DNA from: Chenopodium formosanum
Lineage: Eukaryota > Streptophyta > Magnoliopsida > Caryophyllales > Amaranthaceae
NCBI GenBank assembly: GCA_024500155.1
Contig: CM044867.1
Span: 25,369,632-25,433,631, forward strand
Direction: 5' to 3'
Length of the DNA stretch: 64,000 nt
Part shown: piece by piece, positions 22,591 through 34,842 of the stretch
Layout of the letters: each line of letters opens with the position of its first letter
Numbering within the stretch: the stretch's first letter is position 1
Made by a program: the position numbers and the translations under genes
The notes under the pieces: generated by a model
The model's database searches: none
What the model was told of the DNA's origin: nothing
Seen by the model: the letters and a program-made list of their open reading frames with translations, nothing else

Positions 22591-22698
22591 TACTTTTTAT
22601 TAAATTGTATTTAGAGTCCAAATAGGAAAAAATAAGAAAAAAATTGAGACAGTAAAAGATGCCTTTAAATATCAAAATATAACTACAACTTTTTGTTT

Positions 22699-24770
22699 TT
22701 TTTTTTTTTTTTTTTTTTTTTTTGGTAAATAAAGAATTTTATTACCAAAGAGAAAGGTTACAACTTACAGCAAGCTAAGTTATAACCAACAACAAACTCC
22801 ACAAGACCCAAACAAAAGCCAAACAAATACCAAAGATCCAAGAAACTATCAAGCCACCTTCTAGGAAGGGTGCAAGACAGAACCAAGGACCAACCTGGAC
22901 TCAGACCTTCAGCCACCTTCTAGGAAGGGTTCTGAAGAAAAGGACCAGACAAAACAAAAAGGACAGCAACAAATCCAACAGACAGACCTAAGCTTACAAA
23001 AACAGAATCAAAGATACAGAAATTTCCTGTCAGACTCAGAACATCTAACTGCAACCCTGTAGACAATCTCTCTGAAGACCAAATCAGCAGGCTGACAGCT
23101 ACCATTGAACATTAAATTGTTCCTCTGAAGCCAGATACTGTGCACAGTTTCAGCAAAGAACATCAAATAAAGCCTACACTTTCTGCTAGTTTTCCTGCAA
23201 AATCTTGCTGCCCATTGCTGTTCAAGCTCAAAGCATTGAGCAGTCTTCTGAATTTTCAGCAAATCAAGAATTTTTTGCCAAATCTCACTAGAATAGGAAC
23301 AAGAGAAAAAATAAGTGGGAAACACATTCATCACAGCTCTGGCAAAGGAAACACAAAGGATCACAACTAATATGCCAGTGGATAAGCCTATCCTTAGTCA
23401 CCATTCTATTCTTCAAAGCCAGCCAAGTTATAAAAATACTCTTAAGAGAAGCTTGATTGTTGCAGACAAGTCTCTTCCAACTCACTTTATCAGCCTGAGG
23501 TCTTAATTTAGAGTATACTTTTGAGATACTCATTTTGCCATTGTGGGTAACTGCAGACCAACCACCAAAGCTATCAATAACTTCCCTGCACCCTAAAATT
23601 TTCTTTAAAATCCAAGTGCACTTATTAGGAATAGGAGCAGCCCAAAGATTCCTGTTGCTGAAATAGTATGTATGAACCCATTTAACCCACAAATTATCAG
23701 ATTTATGAGCTAAATCCCACAGAATCTTAAAGACAGCAGCCTTGTTCCAATCACTCAACAAAGTGATATTCCAACCACCACACACTTTAGGAAGGGTCAT
23801 ATGATTCCAAGAAACAGGAGCTTTCTTAGAAAAAACATTTTTTCCAGTCCAAAGAAACACCCTAAATCTTGACTCAATTTCTCTAAGCACCTTTTTGGGA
23901 AGAATGAAGATCTGAGCCCAATAAGCTTGAATACCAAAAAGGACACTTCTAATAAGTTGCAACCTTCCTGCATAAGAGAGATGTCTAGCAGACCAGTTAT
24001 CAATCCTAGCAGTAACTTTCTCAATCAAGGGTCTACACTGAGCAATAGTCAACTTTCTAGAAGACAGAGGAACACCAAGATACTTGAAAGGAAGATTACC
24101 TCTGCTCATCCCAAGAATAGCTTGTAAGTTATCTTTTTCAGCCTCAAGCAAGCCACCAAAATAAACCTCACTTTTGCTAAGGTTAGCAGACAAACCAGAG
24201 GCCTTAGAAAACTTCTGAAAAGCAGACAAGAGAAGTTGGATAGAACCAGTATCAGCTCTAGCAAAGAGCAATAAATCATCATCAAACATCATATGAGTAA
24301 TACCCAGCTTCTCACATCTAGGGTGAAAGTTGAAATTAGGATCATGAGTCATCTCTGTCAAGCACCTAGATAGATATTCCATACAGAGAGCAAATAGAAA
24401 AGGAGACATAGGATCACCTTGTCTCAACCCTTTTTGAGCTGGAAAAGGCTTAGAAGGAAAGCCATTCACCATTACAGAATAAGAGACAGAAGAAACACAG
24501 GCCATGATCCAACCAACCACCTTTTGAGGAAAGCCAGTTTCCTCAAGAACAGTCTTAAGGAAGCTCCATTCAACAGAATCATAGGCTTTCCTCAAATCAA
24601 TCTTGAGCATACATCTAGGGGTGATAAATTTGTGAGTGTAACCCTTGATAAGCTCAGTAGCCAAGAGGATATTATCCCCAATATGCTTCCCAGGGATAAA
24701 GCCAGATTGAGAATCACTAACAACAGATCCCACAATCTGAGCAATTCTATGAGTGAGCACTTTAGAGATT
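22699..24770 (-). mobile_element. 5'-truncated LINE (L1-type)
   Basis: A minus-strand LINE with its poly-A tail as the T run at about 22697-22724. Target duplication CAACTTTTTGTTT at 22686-22698 and 24771-24783. Only the 3' two kilobases are present, beginning inside the reverse transcriptase. The 3' UTR holds two copies of 'gccaccttctaggaaggg', also found near the tail of the LINE at 1130-7950. Confidence 0.88.
23008..24760 (-). pseudogene. LINE ORF2 3' part: reverse transcriptase and zf-RVT, frameshifted
   Basis: The frame from 24760 runs about 490 codons. It shows SGFIPGKHIGDN (residues 19-30), IDLRKAYDSVEW (54-65), GLRQGDPMSPFLFA (111-124) and the catalytic box, which reads FDDD (residues 159-162) instead of the usual FADD. 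Thumb and linker follow, then a zf-RVT region (C..C ... H ending CVSHLFF). A frameshift near 23300 moves the rest into another frame (23320-23008: YSSEIWQKILDLL ... AETVHSIWLQRNNLMF). The N-terminal endonuclease is absent because the copy is truncated. Not functional. Confidence 0.87.
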
Positions 24771-24824
24771 CAACTTTTTGTTTATAAATAATTAATCAAC
24801 TTAGGGGGTTCAAGAGACAATTAA

Positions 24825-25090
24825 CGGTGTGTTTGGATTGAAGGAAATGGAGGGAAAGGAAGGGAAGAGAAATGGAGAGATGGAGATTCTTTTATTTAGA
24901 TAGCAAATGAGGAAGGGAGGAAATTGGAGGGGAGAGAAATGGAAGGATTAAATTGTAGAAAATTAATCCCTCCAACAATGGAGAGATTTGGAAGGAAAAC
25001 TCACCATTCTTCCCTCCCCTACCTTTCCCTCCCCTCCTCTTCTCCTCCCTCCCCTTCTTTTCCTTCCCCTTTCTTTATCCAAACAAACTG
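24825..25090. mobile_element. Tourist-like MITE (PIF/Harbinger)
   Basis: The ends CGGTGTGTTTGGAT and, in reverse complement, CAGTTTGTTTGGAT are flanked by TAA on both sides (24822-24824, 25091-25093). The interior is purine-rich on the left half (aaggaagggaaga) and pyrimidine-rich on the right, so the whole 266 bp can fold back. Confidence 0.8.
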
Positions 25091-25093
25091 TAA

Positions 25094-25421
25094 CACTTTT
25101 GAAATCAAATGGGGTAAAATATATAATAGAACATTTTTAGGGATATAAATGCCCATGGACTATTCATAAGAGTTTTATCTAACTTATTATAAGGTTGGAT
25201 AAAAAACTTATTATTAGTTTTATTATTGCATAATTGTGTTGATTATTTAGGCCTAGGGTGATTATGGTGTTCCCATTTACGTTAATATTCATTATTGTAG
25301 GAAGAATTATGGTATTTAATCAATAAAATTTCCTACAAAAAAAAACTTTATTCTTGTAGTTCAAGGTGATGCAATGATGCTTCTTGTTTGTGATGGAGTG
25401 GTTGAATAATTTATGCTTTAG
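25094..25421. other. intergenic, nothing recognised
   Basis: AT-rich, no open frame with protein resemblance. Confidence 0.5.
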
Positions 25422-25758
25422 TTAGATAGAACCCGTGCGATGCACGATTTATATAAAACCTATTTTTAATTTGTACATTTTAAAAATAAATGGTTATTAT
25501 ACAAGAATATAAATAAGAATTTACATTTTCTAATTTTAAAATTTTTTATTTTCATCAAAATTAAGATATAATATTCTAATTCATAGTTCAATGTAATATG
25601 TCATTTATTAGTGTGCTATTTAAAATTGTTTCAATCTCCGATAAATTAATAGGTTTTAGTTGTAATATAGAAGCTTCTAATATTTTAATTTTCAAAATGT
25701 CAAATATGATAGCTCTTCAAAAAAAATGAAAAATAAAAAGATGACATCATCATTGAAT

Positions 25759-27526
25759 AAAAAAAAATGAAAAATAAAAAAAATGATAAAAAAAACTAGG
25801 CGTTTCATTTGGGGTGGTGATGAAGATAAGAGAAAAATCCATCTCCTCTCTTGGGAGACATTGAAACTTCCTAAAAGTCAAGGAGGTTTAGGGATGAGAA
25901 GTGCAAGAGAAGCAAATTCTGCTTTTCTTACCAAGCTCGGGTGGAGAATTTTGACAGAACTCACTCTCTTTGGGCTAGTGTTCTACGTGCCAAGTACTGT
26001 AAAAATAGGTGTGACATTGATATGTTCACTCCTAAAGCTAATATGTCTAATGTTTGGCGAGGCATAACTGAAAATGTTCAATTTATTTCTGATGGAGCTA
26101 GAGTGGCTGTTAATAGGGGGGATACCACCTTATTCTGGGATCACAAATGGGCTTGTAAAGTCACTTTAAGATCCCTTGCTACCACTGATATTCCAAATGA
26201 AATTAATAATGCTAATGTAGCAGACCTGTGGGATGACAATTTAGGGTGGAAATGGGAGTTATTTGCAGACATACTCCCTACTATGACTTTACAGGAGATA
26301 GCAGCCCACTCTCTGCAGCCAGACTCTTCAATGGGGGATTTGTTATATTGGGGTGGTGCTGCAAAAGGAAAGTTCACCATTAAATCTGCCCTTATGATTA
26401 TTCGTGGGGATTTATCTGAGCATACAACTGATGGCAGCTGGGATCTCATATGGAAGCTTAAAGTGCAGCAACGTATGAGAGTTTTTCTTTGGCTTGTGCT
26501 TCATGACAGAATTATGACTAATGTCAATCGTTTCAAGCGCAACATAGCTGACAATCCTTGGTGTAAACTCTGTGGTAACCTTGAAGAAACAACTCTCCAT
26601 GTGCTTAGAGATTGCAAAGCTGCAAGAGAAGTCTGGAAGGATGTGGGTGGCCCTGCAAAATTCCCTAGTTTCAGGCAAGGTACTCTGCAGCAATGGATTA
26701 TCAGGAACATTAAAAATCAGGTGAGAAATGATCTTTCTCCTAAAATTTGGCCCACATATTTTGCTTTAGTTGTATGGTGGTTGTGGAGATGGAGAAATAG
26801 TGTGGCTTTTGGTAATAATCAAGACATTCCAATTGATACAAATCAATTCTTACTTGCTAAATTTGAAGAAACCTGGAGAATTCTTGGTGATGACAATGCT
26901 GGAACAGGACAGAACAATTCTACTAGGCATGAAGCTTACATTCGTTGGCTTGTTCCTCCCTTTGGCTGGCTGGTCCTCAATACTGATGGAGCAGCTAAAG
27001 GGTCTCCTGGCCCTGCTGGTGGTGGTGGGTTAATCCGTGATCACACTGGCAAGTTAGCATATGCTTTCTCTTTGAAAATTGGCATATGTAATGCCTTTAT
27101 GGCTGAAGCAAAAGCCTTGGAATATGGTCTGAAACTTGCTGCCAGAATGCAACCTTCTATGATCCAAGTTCAACTTGACAGTCAATCCTTGGTTCAAGCT
27201 CTAAATAAAGATACTACTTACACTGGTGAAAGTGTACACATTCTCACTCGATGCAAACAGATGCTCAATGATGCTAGCTGGAAGGTGGAGGTTCATCACA
27301 TATACAGAGAAGCAAACCGCGCAGCCGATTGGTTAGCCAATCAAGGAGTTTCACAGAACAATTCTATAGAATTGATTGAATCCCCCCCTCTAGCTTTAGG
27401 GAGAATTTTACATGAGGATGTGGTGGGAGTGGCTTGGCCACGGGTAGTTCCTTAGTTTATTTTTGTATGTGTTTTCTCGGGGTTTTCCCCTCTTTTGCCC
27501 CAAAAAAAAAAAAAAAAAAAAAAAAA
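25759..27526 (+). mobile_element. 5'-truncated LINE carrying an RNase H domain
   Basis: A plus-strand LINE with poly-A tail at 27502-27527 and the duplication ATCATTGAAT at 25749-25758 and 27527-27536. It belongs to a different lineage from the two minus-strand LINEs because it encodes a C-terminal RNase H. Inserted into the Helitron. Confidence 0.88.
25783..27455 (+). pseudogene. LINE ORF2 C-terminal part: zf-RVT and RNase H
   Basis: The 5' piece (25783-25960; RRFIWGGDEDKRKIHLLSW, then GGLGMRSAREANSAFLTKLGW) is in a different frame from the 504-codon frame ending at 27455, so one frameshift lies near 25950. The main frame shows a zf-RVT region at about residues 145-232 (KVQQRMRVFLWLVLHDRI ... 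CKLCGN) and a plant RVT_3-type RNase H at about 345-475. All four acidic positions are visible: Asp349 (NTDGAAKG), Glu389 (AEAKALEYG), Asp413 (VQLDSQS) and Asp463 (REANRAADWLA). The RNase H would degrade RNA in RNA:DNA hybrids during retrotransposition. No reverse transcriptase remains. Confidence 0.88.
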
Positions 27527-27909
27527 ATCATTGAATTTAGGCGGAAATTTTTTTATTAAAAAAGTGACATGTGGGCGGTGGTGATGTCAGTATCTTCTAT
27601 TTTAGTAATAGTTAATAGATTATCTTACCTAATTAATTACCATTATCTTTTTTGTGTGAGTTTATCCTAACTTGTAGTTTAAATCAGGGTGCTCGGTAAA
27701 ACCAATTAACCTTCACTCTAATTAAATTAGGTCATATTATATAGAGGTGATCTAACCATCCTAGAGTTCTTTTTCCAATTATATACTTTTCCTATACAAT
27801 CAAGTTCCAACTCAGTAGATTTATTTTACTTTTTTTGCCTTTATTTTACTAGGATTAATTTAATAGACTTTAGACTAGTAGAATTATTCGATGTTCCTTA
27901 CGGATACAA

Positions 27910-28112
<203 letters not shown>

Positions 28113-29022
28113 GCCACGTAGGATTTAATTTTCTTAGCGCACCATGTAAGATTATAAATTTTAGTTGTAGCCAATTAAATTAGAGATTATTAAAATCGTT
28201 AGAATTAATTTATTCAAATGCCACGCAAGCGAAATAGGCGAATGATATTTTTAAGTTTAAATAAATTAAATACAATCTTTTTGATATATTAGGAATTTTA
28301 TCTAAATATTTAACAAATTTTAGCACATAAATACAAAAAAAAAATATTTTAAAAAATTCAAACAAATTGAGCATCGCACAAGCTTCATCTAGTACCCTAT
28401 TATTTATCACTACCTACAAGATCTTGTACAAAATGAGTGTTTTTTCGACACTATAGCCTCGACGCCAGAGCAAGGGCGTCAACATCAAATTATGATTTCC
28501 GCTTTTCCTCGACGCTTTTTATTGTCGAACGTAATTTTAGACTACAAAAAGCGTTGAGAATACTAACATGTGGCCCGCACGTGAACTCAAATAGCTGTAC
28601 CGCATTCACAAAAACCACTAGTTTGTAAGTTTAATTTGTTCAGTAGAAATGTTCTCATGAAAGACCAATTTGCAACTACATACTAACAACCAATTAATAA
28701 GCTTAGAGAGATTATCTTTGCAGACATACACACCATAATTAAGTAAGCAAGGCTCCCTTTTTAAAGTCCGTTGATGTTGTGCATGTGTTTATGATATGTG
28801 TGCAGCATGACATTGTCATTCTCAAGTGTATATATATTGCATATCATGATTTGTTGACCATGATTGGTTATGACTTAAGATGAAGAAAAGTTTAACAAAG
28901 AATCAGGAGGGGGGATTAATTAAGATCCGGCTTTTTAAAATAATCTATTTCCTCAAAAGTTATAGATGCTTGACATTAATTAACTCTTATGTCTGTGTTT
29001 TCAAATAATCTTTTGTTGCTAG

Positions 29023-29438
29023 GTGGATACGAATCAAGTAACAATGCTGGACAAGGTTCTCAATCTAAAGGAGATTCGTCAAACACAATTGTAATAGACT
29101 TTCTAGAGTAATTTATTATAATTAGGAGATAATTTTTTTTTTGTTTTGTCTTTCAATTATGAATCTATCTTTTTTATTACTGTAGATTTTTGCTGGAGGG
29201 CTTGATCCTAGTGTCACAGACGAGGATCTTAGGCAACCATGCTCTGAAAAAGGTGAGGCTTATATCATGCTCTGAAACAAAATTAGATGATATGAACTGT
29301 CATTAGATTGCTTACATTATAACTGTTGATTGTATTACATGCAGAGGTCATGCTGAAGAGAAAAATAAGCTGAACGGGTCAGTTATAGGAAAGCAAATTG
29401 TTCGTCTGTCATGGGGCCGCAACCCTGCAAACAAACAG
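29023..29438 (+). pseudogene. captured fragment of an RBP45/RBP47-type RNA-binding protein gene
   Basis: Three exon-like blocks with intron borders survive. 29023-29090 gives GGYESSNNAGQGSQSKGDSS. 29186-29252 gives FAGGLDPSVTDEDLRQPCS, the start of an RRM (family text FVGGLDPNVTDEDLRQPFS). 29344-29438 gives KLNGSVIGKQIVRLSWGRN, the end of the same RRM plus NPANKQ. The middle of the RRM, with the aromatic RNP1 strand, is missing, so no functional domain can form. In plants RBP45/47 proteins are poly(U)/poly(A)-binding hnRNP-like factors. Introns are retained, so capture was at DNA level. Confidence 0.75.
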
Positions 29439-29559
29439 GTATATTTTCTCTCCTGTCTCTGTTTGTTGTTTAGATTTCAGGTTTTTGTAATTCTATTTTT
29501 TGCCTTGAACTGTGATTCTATGCTAAATAACCCTATACTTATATGGATGCTTAGTTTCA

Positions 29560-29692
29560 AAAAGCGCGCCTCGGGAGCGCCTAGGCACGCCTCGGGCCCA
29601 GGCTCTGGGAAATGGGCTTTAGCTAGTCGAGGCTCAGACACCTACGGAAAGCACGCGCCTCGTGCGCCTCTAAGCGCCTTGGGTTCATCGAT
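29560..29692. repeat. GC-rich GCGCC/GGCGC-type repeat block
   Basis: A GC-rich island with many overlapping short inverted motifs (gcgcgcctcgg, gcgcctaggc, gcgcctcgtgcgcct) in otherwise AT-rich DNA. Similar 'gcgcctaggcgc' blocks are widespread in plant genomes, usually in small transposons; the ends are not clear here. Confidence 0.45.
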
Positions 29693-29837
29693 TTGACTCA
29701 GAGCTAAAATCTAAAACTGAATTCAGATCTGAAGTTCAGAAATGGAAATCAGAACTTCAATCCAAAAAAGCTTGTGTGTCTGTGTGAAATTCAAAGCTTG
29801 TGTGTGTGTGTGAAAGTCAGAGCTTGTGTGAATGCTT

Positions 29838-29960
29838 GCTTGTGATGTGTGTGTGTGTGTGTGTGTGTGTGCCCTGCTCCCCTGCTACTGCTTGTCTGCC
29901 CTGCTCCCCTGCTACTTTTATTCTGCTAGTCTGCCCTGCTCCCCTCCTACTTGCTGTATT
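29838..29960 (+). repeat. (GT)n microsatellite and 3-copy tandem repeat
   Basis: A GT run at 29847-29870 is followed by three copies of 'ctgccctgctcccctgctac' spaced about 25-35 bp, then repeats of 'acttgctgtattgtgta'. Confidence 0.8.
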
Positions 29961-30811
29961 GTGTAGTAACTTGCTGTATTGTGTATTGTAACTTGCTGTT
30001 TGCTATATATTCCTAACAATTTCAGAACTGAAATCTAGAACTAAAAAACCCTTAAACTTTTCAGATCTTGTATTGTGTAGTAACTTGTTGTTTACTATAT
30101 TCATAGAAGTATTTTGCTGCTAGTGCTAAGTTGCAAATGATTGACTTTTCTTTTATGATAAATGAAAAAGAAAAGTGGATTACCTACTGTGATGTGCTAT
30201 TTCTTAATGTGATAAATGAAAAGGAAAGTGGATTACAAGCTAATTATTTAATGCAGATATGCTGGTTGATTATTTGATAGATAGTGAAACTAGAGATCTT
30301 TGGTTGATCATGTGCTGTCCTGTCCACAGACAAGCCCATTTATCACTTATTGGGGGGGTTTTTTTTTTTATAAGAGTCTTCATTTCAAATAGTTGTTCTT
30401 GTAGAAGCAAAATTTTTATTATGTCCACTTTTTTACTCAGACAGAAGCAAGAATCTAGGACTAAAAAATAGCGCCAAAGTTAATTAGAAAAAAGACCGGT
30501 TATTATTATAATAACCAGTAACAAAACCTAGATTTGAAACTTTGAAGTGATGCCATGCTTTTCACATATAGAGAAATGCAGAGTATTAGTTTTTGTTCAT
30601 TTGTTTTTTAGACATTATGTTTGATGCCATGTTGTAATACCTAATATGTGAAAAGCTCTTTGCTGCTGCAAAATTCAGGCTAATAGGAGATGATTAGTTG
30701 ATATAGCAGAAACAGTTCCTGCTTTTACATTCCTTGTGGAAAATTGTTGATACCCAATATAATTCTTTATTTTGTTAGCAACTGGGATAGTTTTGGACTG
30801 AGAAAGTGATG

Positions 30812-30849
30812 TGTGTGTGTGTGTGTGTAAGCCAATATAATTTTGAGCT

Positions 30850-30880
<31 letters not shown>
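30812..30880 (+). repeat. two (GT)n microsatellites
   Basis: gtgtgtgtgtgtgtgt at 30812-30828 and again at 30849-30878, separated by 'aagccaatataattttgagctt'. Confidence 0.9.
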
Positions 30881-30885
<5 letters not shown>

Positions 30886-31742
30886 AGGCTATATTGTGTA
30901 ATGTACTAATTTATACTTTGTTTTTTTTTCTTTTTTTTTTTTTTTTTTTTTTTTGAAGATTGGAAAAGGCAATGTAGGAGCAACAAGAGAATAGGTCGGG
31001 ACACTTGAGCATCAAAACAAGCGACTATATCGTCTATAACGCCATCATCTATCTATTTTGGTTTTTAGTCTTATTTATATTAGTGATGTATTTATTTAGG
31101 GACAAGCTACATACTATAATATGCGACTTTTTTTTTTTATTTTAGTTAATTGAGTTGATGTTTTCTTTTATTTATAAATTTGGTAATTGTTAGCAACATA
31201 CTCTTATTATTGTTGATTAATTATTGTTTTTTTTAATCTGATCTTGTTATATTGAATATTTGTTTATTTTAATTTTAATGTTATTAATTTAATTTATGAT
31301 AAATTTAAATAACTATAATGTATGTATGACGGTAATAATTTAATAAAAGGAAAAAAAAGAAAACAAAAAGCTTAAAAAATAAATCTAGACTCTTTTTAAT
31401 GTCTACATAATTGCACATTTTCAAATTTCAAAGACTTTCCCGCCATACCATAGGCTGACACGAATAAACGCAAGACAACAAAAAGCGTCGCTAAATTTGA
31501 TTATGTGGACAGGAAAGAGCGTCGCTAAAAAACTACATACATTTGGGATAATGCGCGAAATACGTAATTTTCGACGCTTCGTATATTAGTTTGGTCGACG
31601 CTTTTTTGTGTCCCTGATAAATTTTCGACTCATGGATTTGCGACGCTTTTTTGCAGCGTCGAGAAATAATTTTTCGACGCTTTTAAGCGTCGAAAAAAGG
31701 CCTAAAAAGTGTCCAAAAAACACGCTTTTTTTAGTAGAGCAT

Positions 31743-33100
31743 GTACACTTGCAATAATAGGATTCAAAACTTGTTTCAAAATCACTACTAATATGGGAAA
31801 TAGATTAAAGGTGTTTGATTTTAGGTATTAAGAAATGGTTTTAAAATCATTAAGGATCATTAATTACCTTAGTTAGCAGTATGAAAGTTCGCTAAATAGA
31901 TAAAAGGGCGCTCACATCCTCACTAAAAGGGGGTTATGAACCCCACTCCAACAAAGAGTTCTAGATTTTTATGGAAAATATCAATTTTCTTTTGATAGTA
32001 ACAACTCTATACAGTTGCAATTGAAATCGGAAAAACTAATAACCTGTGATCATGTACCAAAAACCTAGAAGCATAACAAATTCATTTAATATAATTTATG
32101 AGAATTGGTCCAATGTTCATGTTACTGATGAACCAATTTATATGAGGTAAAGATATAAGAGTGATGCAATGTATCAACTTAGCCGATATATAGTTTTCAT
32201 ATATAATCCCGTACGTTAGAATTTAAATCATGGAATCAATAAATAAGAAAAAGATGATACTTCCTAAATACTTTCTAAAACTTGAATAACTGAAAACATA
32301 CGTGATGAGTTTTATTTAAGTTAAATTTGTTTTAGGATTCATCGAAGAAGGTTAACCTAAGGTCACATTAGTCCAACTAATTATTTGTACATGATTTACA
32401 TATAGAGTAATCATATATGTAAATCAATAAACTGGTAAAATACAAATAAAATAATAAATGGAATAACAGAATTATATAAAAAGCAATTAATGAACCCTTC
32501 ATTCCTTTAACTTTCCTCATTTAGAGTCTTCGTCTAATATTATAAGAAAAAAAAAAATCAAAGTCAAAAGAACAATAGTAAGGAAGTGAGTACGAAAAAG
32601 CTTTTTTCAAAGGTATTTTAACCCCAGCCTATTTCAAACGAATGAGAGGACAAAATGTTGTCTAATTATGAGTCGATACGTGGCATCCAACTTAGCTATA
32701 AATGGTTAATAAGAGCATGACATGTGGCCTAATAGAGACATCAGATAATAAAAGGCTCACAACCCATTAAAGGAAGAAAACCTAGCATGAAGCATACCCT
32801 AAGACATTTGTCTATCACATATAGGGCAGTCGATCTTCCAAGGTAATACCCTAGAAACATGATCTCCCACATCCCTATAAATACCCCATAATCCTATGAT
32901 GGGGATGAAGCGTTCACAATTACCAAAGGCAATATGCCTAAAAAATGCTCTCACTTCTCTGTACTTTTTCTCCCCAAAATTTCGTTGTTGGTCACTAACT
33001 TGATCGTCGGAGATGGATATCTGATAAACCGTAAATTTATTGTGTTTGCATGTGTCTAAGCCGTACGAGTGTAGCATTCCAAATTTGTATCCCGAGGGAA
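31743..33100. other. intergenic; possible LTR fragment near 32640-33090
   Basis: No gene is seen. On the minus strand ggggtatttataggg (about 32872-32886) is TATA-like with an open leader around it, as in LTRs, but no paired ends were found. Confidence 0.3.
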
Positions 33101-33857
33101 TCTATACCCCCCTTCCGAGTATTCCAAAAATCCCCAAAACAAGCTCCAAGTTAACTCTTTTAATATACGGCTTTACTCAAAGCAAATACACACTAAAATA
33201 GAACTCTCTCAATATTGATGGACCTTGGTATATTGAAACAATAAATTAACAAGGGGCTTTTAAAACCTTTATTAACTATTATTAATACGAGTCATGATGA
33301 CATTATTACTAAAAGAGTTTATTCAAGCAATTATCCGGTTCATTTATTATTTTATGCAATCTATACTTAGTATTTAAAAACACAAACCATAATTTTTCAT
33401 ATGACACATGTCATCACTAGTCACTCAATACCACATATGACACATGTCACCCCTTTTAATCTTTTTGTTTAAGTCTTAATGTATTCCATAACTTGCAAAT
33501 TCAATTAAGAAAATGAAATGTTTCATTTCCATCATAATAAAATAAAGTTGAACCAATTAATATGCTTCACATAAACATATGAATTGAATTATATAAAAAT
33601 TGTCTTTTTAATTCCTAAACTTAAAACATAACTTAAACTAATATGTCATTTCATATCCTACAATCTTCATGTATATATACGTAACTAAATTTCATTATCT
33701 TTTTCCATTGATCTACCCTCATTCTTTTTTTCCCTTTTAGTTTTAGCAATGAAACAATTACTTCGTATTTCATATCAAAAGTTTCAACTATTGAAAAACA
33801 TACCTACATATGAAATAACTTAGGTAAGAACCCGTGCATTGAACGGGCCAAAAGGCT
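33101..33857 (+). mobile_element. non-autonomous Helitron
   Basis: The 3' end has CCCGTGCATTGAACGGG (imperfect hairpin) followed after eight bases by CTAG and then host T, the classic Helitron terminus. A plausible 5' start A|TCTATACCCCCC lies at 33101, giving 757 bp with no ORF. The 3' end is well supported, the 5' end less so. Confidence 0.62.
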
Positions 33858-34842
33858 AGTTAGTTTAAGTTCACATATACGATTGAAAATTGAGCATTGT
33901 AGCGGATTAGCAGCGAGAGGAGTAGTAACATACCGTTAAAATCGAATCTTAGGATTGTAAGATTCTACTAAATAGTAAAAATTGTTTTATACTGCATCAA
34001 TATGATACTAAATTGCATTTTTGTACTAATATTGATCATAAAAGACAATGTTTTGCTTACAAAAAATCAATACTAACAAGTTGTTTAAACTATTAAGATT
34101 TCGAATTTTAAAAAGCTAAAACACAAGTTTGATTAATAAATATAAATGATGTAATATTATTAATGTTTTTTAAGAACATTAATTAATATTTGTAATTACA
34201 TGTGAATCTAAATTGTAAATCAATAGTGTTAAGAAGATATATCTTTTTAAATTTTATAATTACACTTATAATTGGATAGGTGGACCATTAGATTGCAGAA
34301 TTGCATTAAGATTCTACCATCATAATTAGGATCGTAAGATTCAATATACTTTAAGATTTGCATCATCGATGACGTGATTTTGAAGCGTAAAATCATATAA
34401 TCGACGATAAGATCAAATTGGGACCAGATTTTAATAACTTTGCTTGATATATTCTCAATCATCGATCTTAGCTTGGTTGAGAGATATGAACCACTTTGAC
34501 GGACGAGCACCAAGTGTAACTATGAAGAACGTGACAAAACAAATTTCTGCTTATACTTTATGTGCCATTAAGATGGTAAAAGACCTTAGGTGATCCTCAA
34601 GGTCTATAGTACCTTTAATTTTGGATGTTCCTTTAGGACTACCTTCTTAAGTAGCTTCTCTTTAATTTCAAGATTTCCCAAATTGTAATTAAGAGCTACA
34701 TACCCAACATTGACATAATCAATTACTAGAGTTTTCAATTCTTATTGTCGGTTTTAGAGGGAGGGTCATTTGAGCCAGAAGATCTTCATAATCGTAAGAA
34801 TATTTCCGTATACACCAAATTTTGATCCCTAATTTCTATATT
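33858..34842. other. AT-rich intergenic with a recurrent 'gtaagattc' motif
   Basis: Copies of (a)ggat(c/t)gtaagattc(t/a)a occur near 33950 and 34328. The 88-codon minus-strand frame at 34247-34513 has no resemblance I can name. No element ends were fixed. Confidence 0.35.

Larger units (their letters stand above)
25422..27619 (-). mobile_element. non-autonomous Helitron interrupted by a LINE
   Basis: On the minus strand the 5' end reads A|TCTATTAACTATTAC at 27619 (a usual plant Helitron start). The 3' end at about 25422 has the hairpin-like CGTGCATCGCACGGG followed within 12 bases by CTAA. Without the LINE insertion (25759-27526 plus TSD) it is about 420 bp. Helitron 3' ends are normally CTRR followed by host T; here the next base is C, so the exact end is slightly uncertain. 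Confidence 0.6.
28408..31739. mobile_element. CACTA element with captured gene fragment
   Basis: The left end starts CACTAC (28408) and the right end is TAGTAGAG (31739, reverse complement CTCTACTA, one change from CACTACTA). Both ends continue with related text (gtgttttttcgacact left; in reverse complement gtgttttttggacact right) and carry repeated tcgacgctttt / aagcgtcg units. Flanking TAT (28405-28407) and CAT (31740-31742) could be a decayed 3-bp duplication. No transposase is found. The interior holds an RBP45/47-type gene fragment (29023-29438), GT microsatellites and unidentified DNA, so it resembles a gene-capturing non-autonomous CACTA. Confidence 0.68.

Noticed and set aside
32799..33077. 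92-codon minus-strand frame (CDRQMS end)
   Set aside because: Lies over TATA-like LTR text and resembles no protein known to me.
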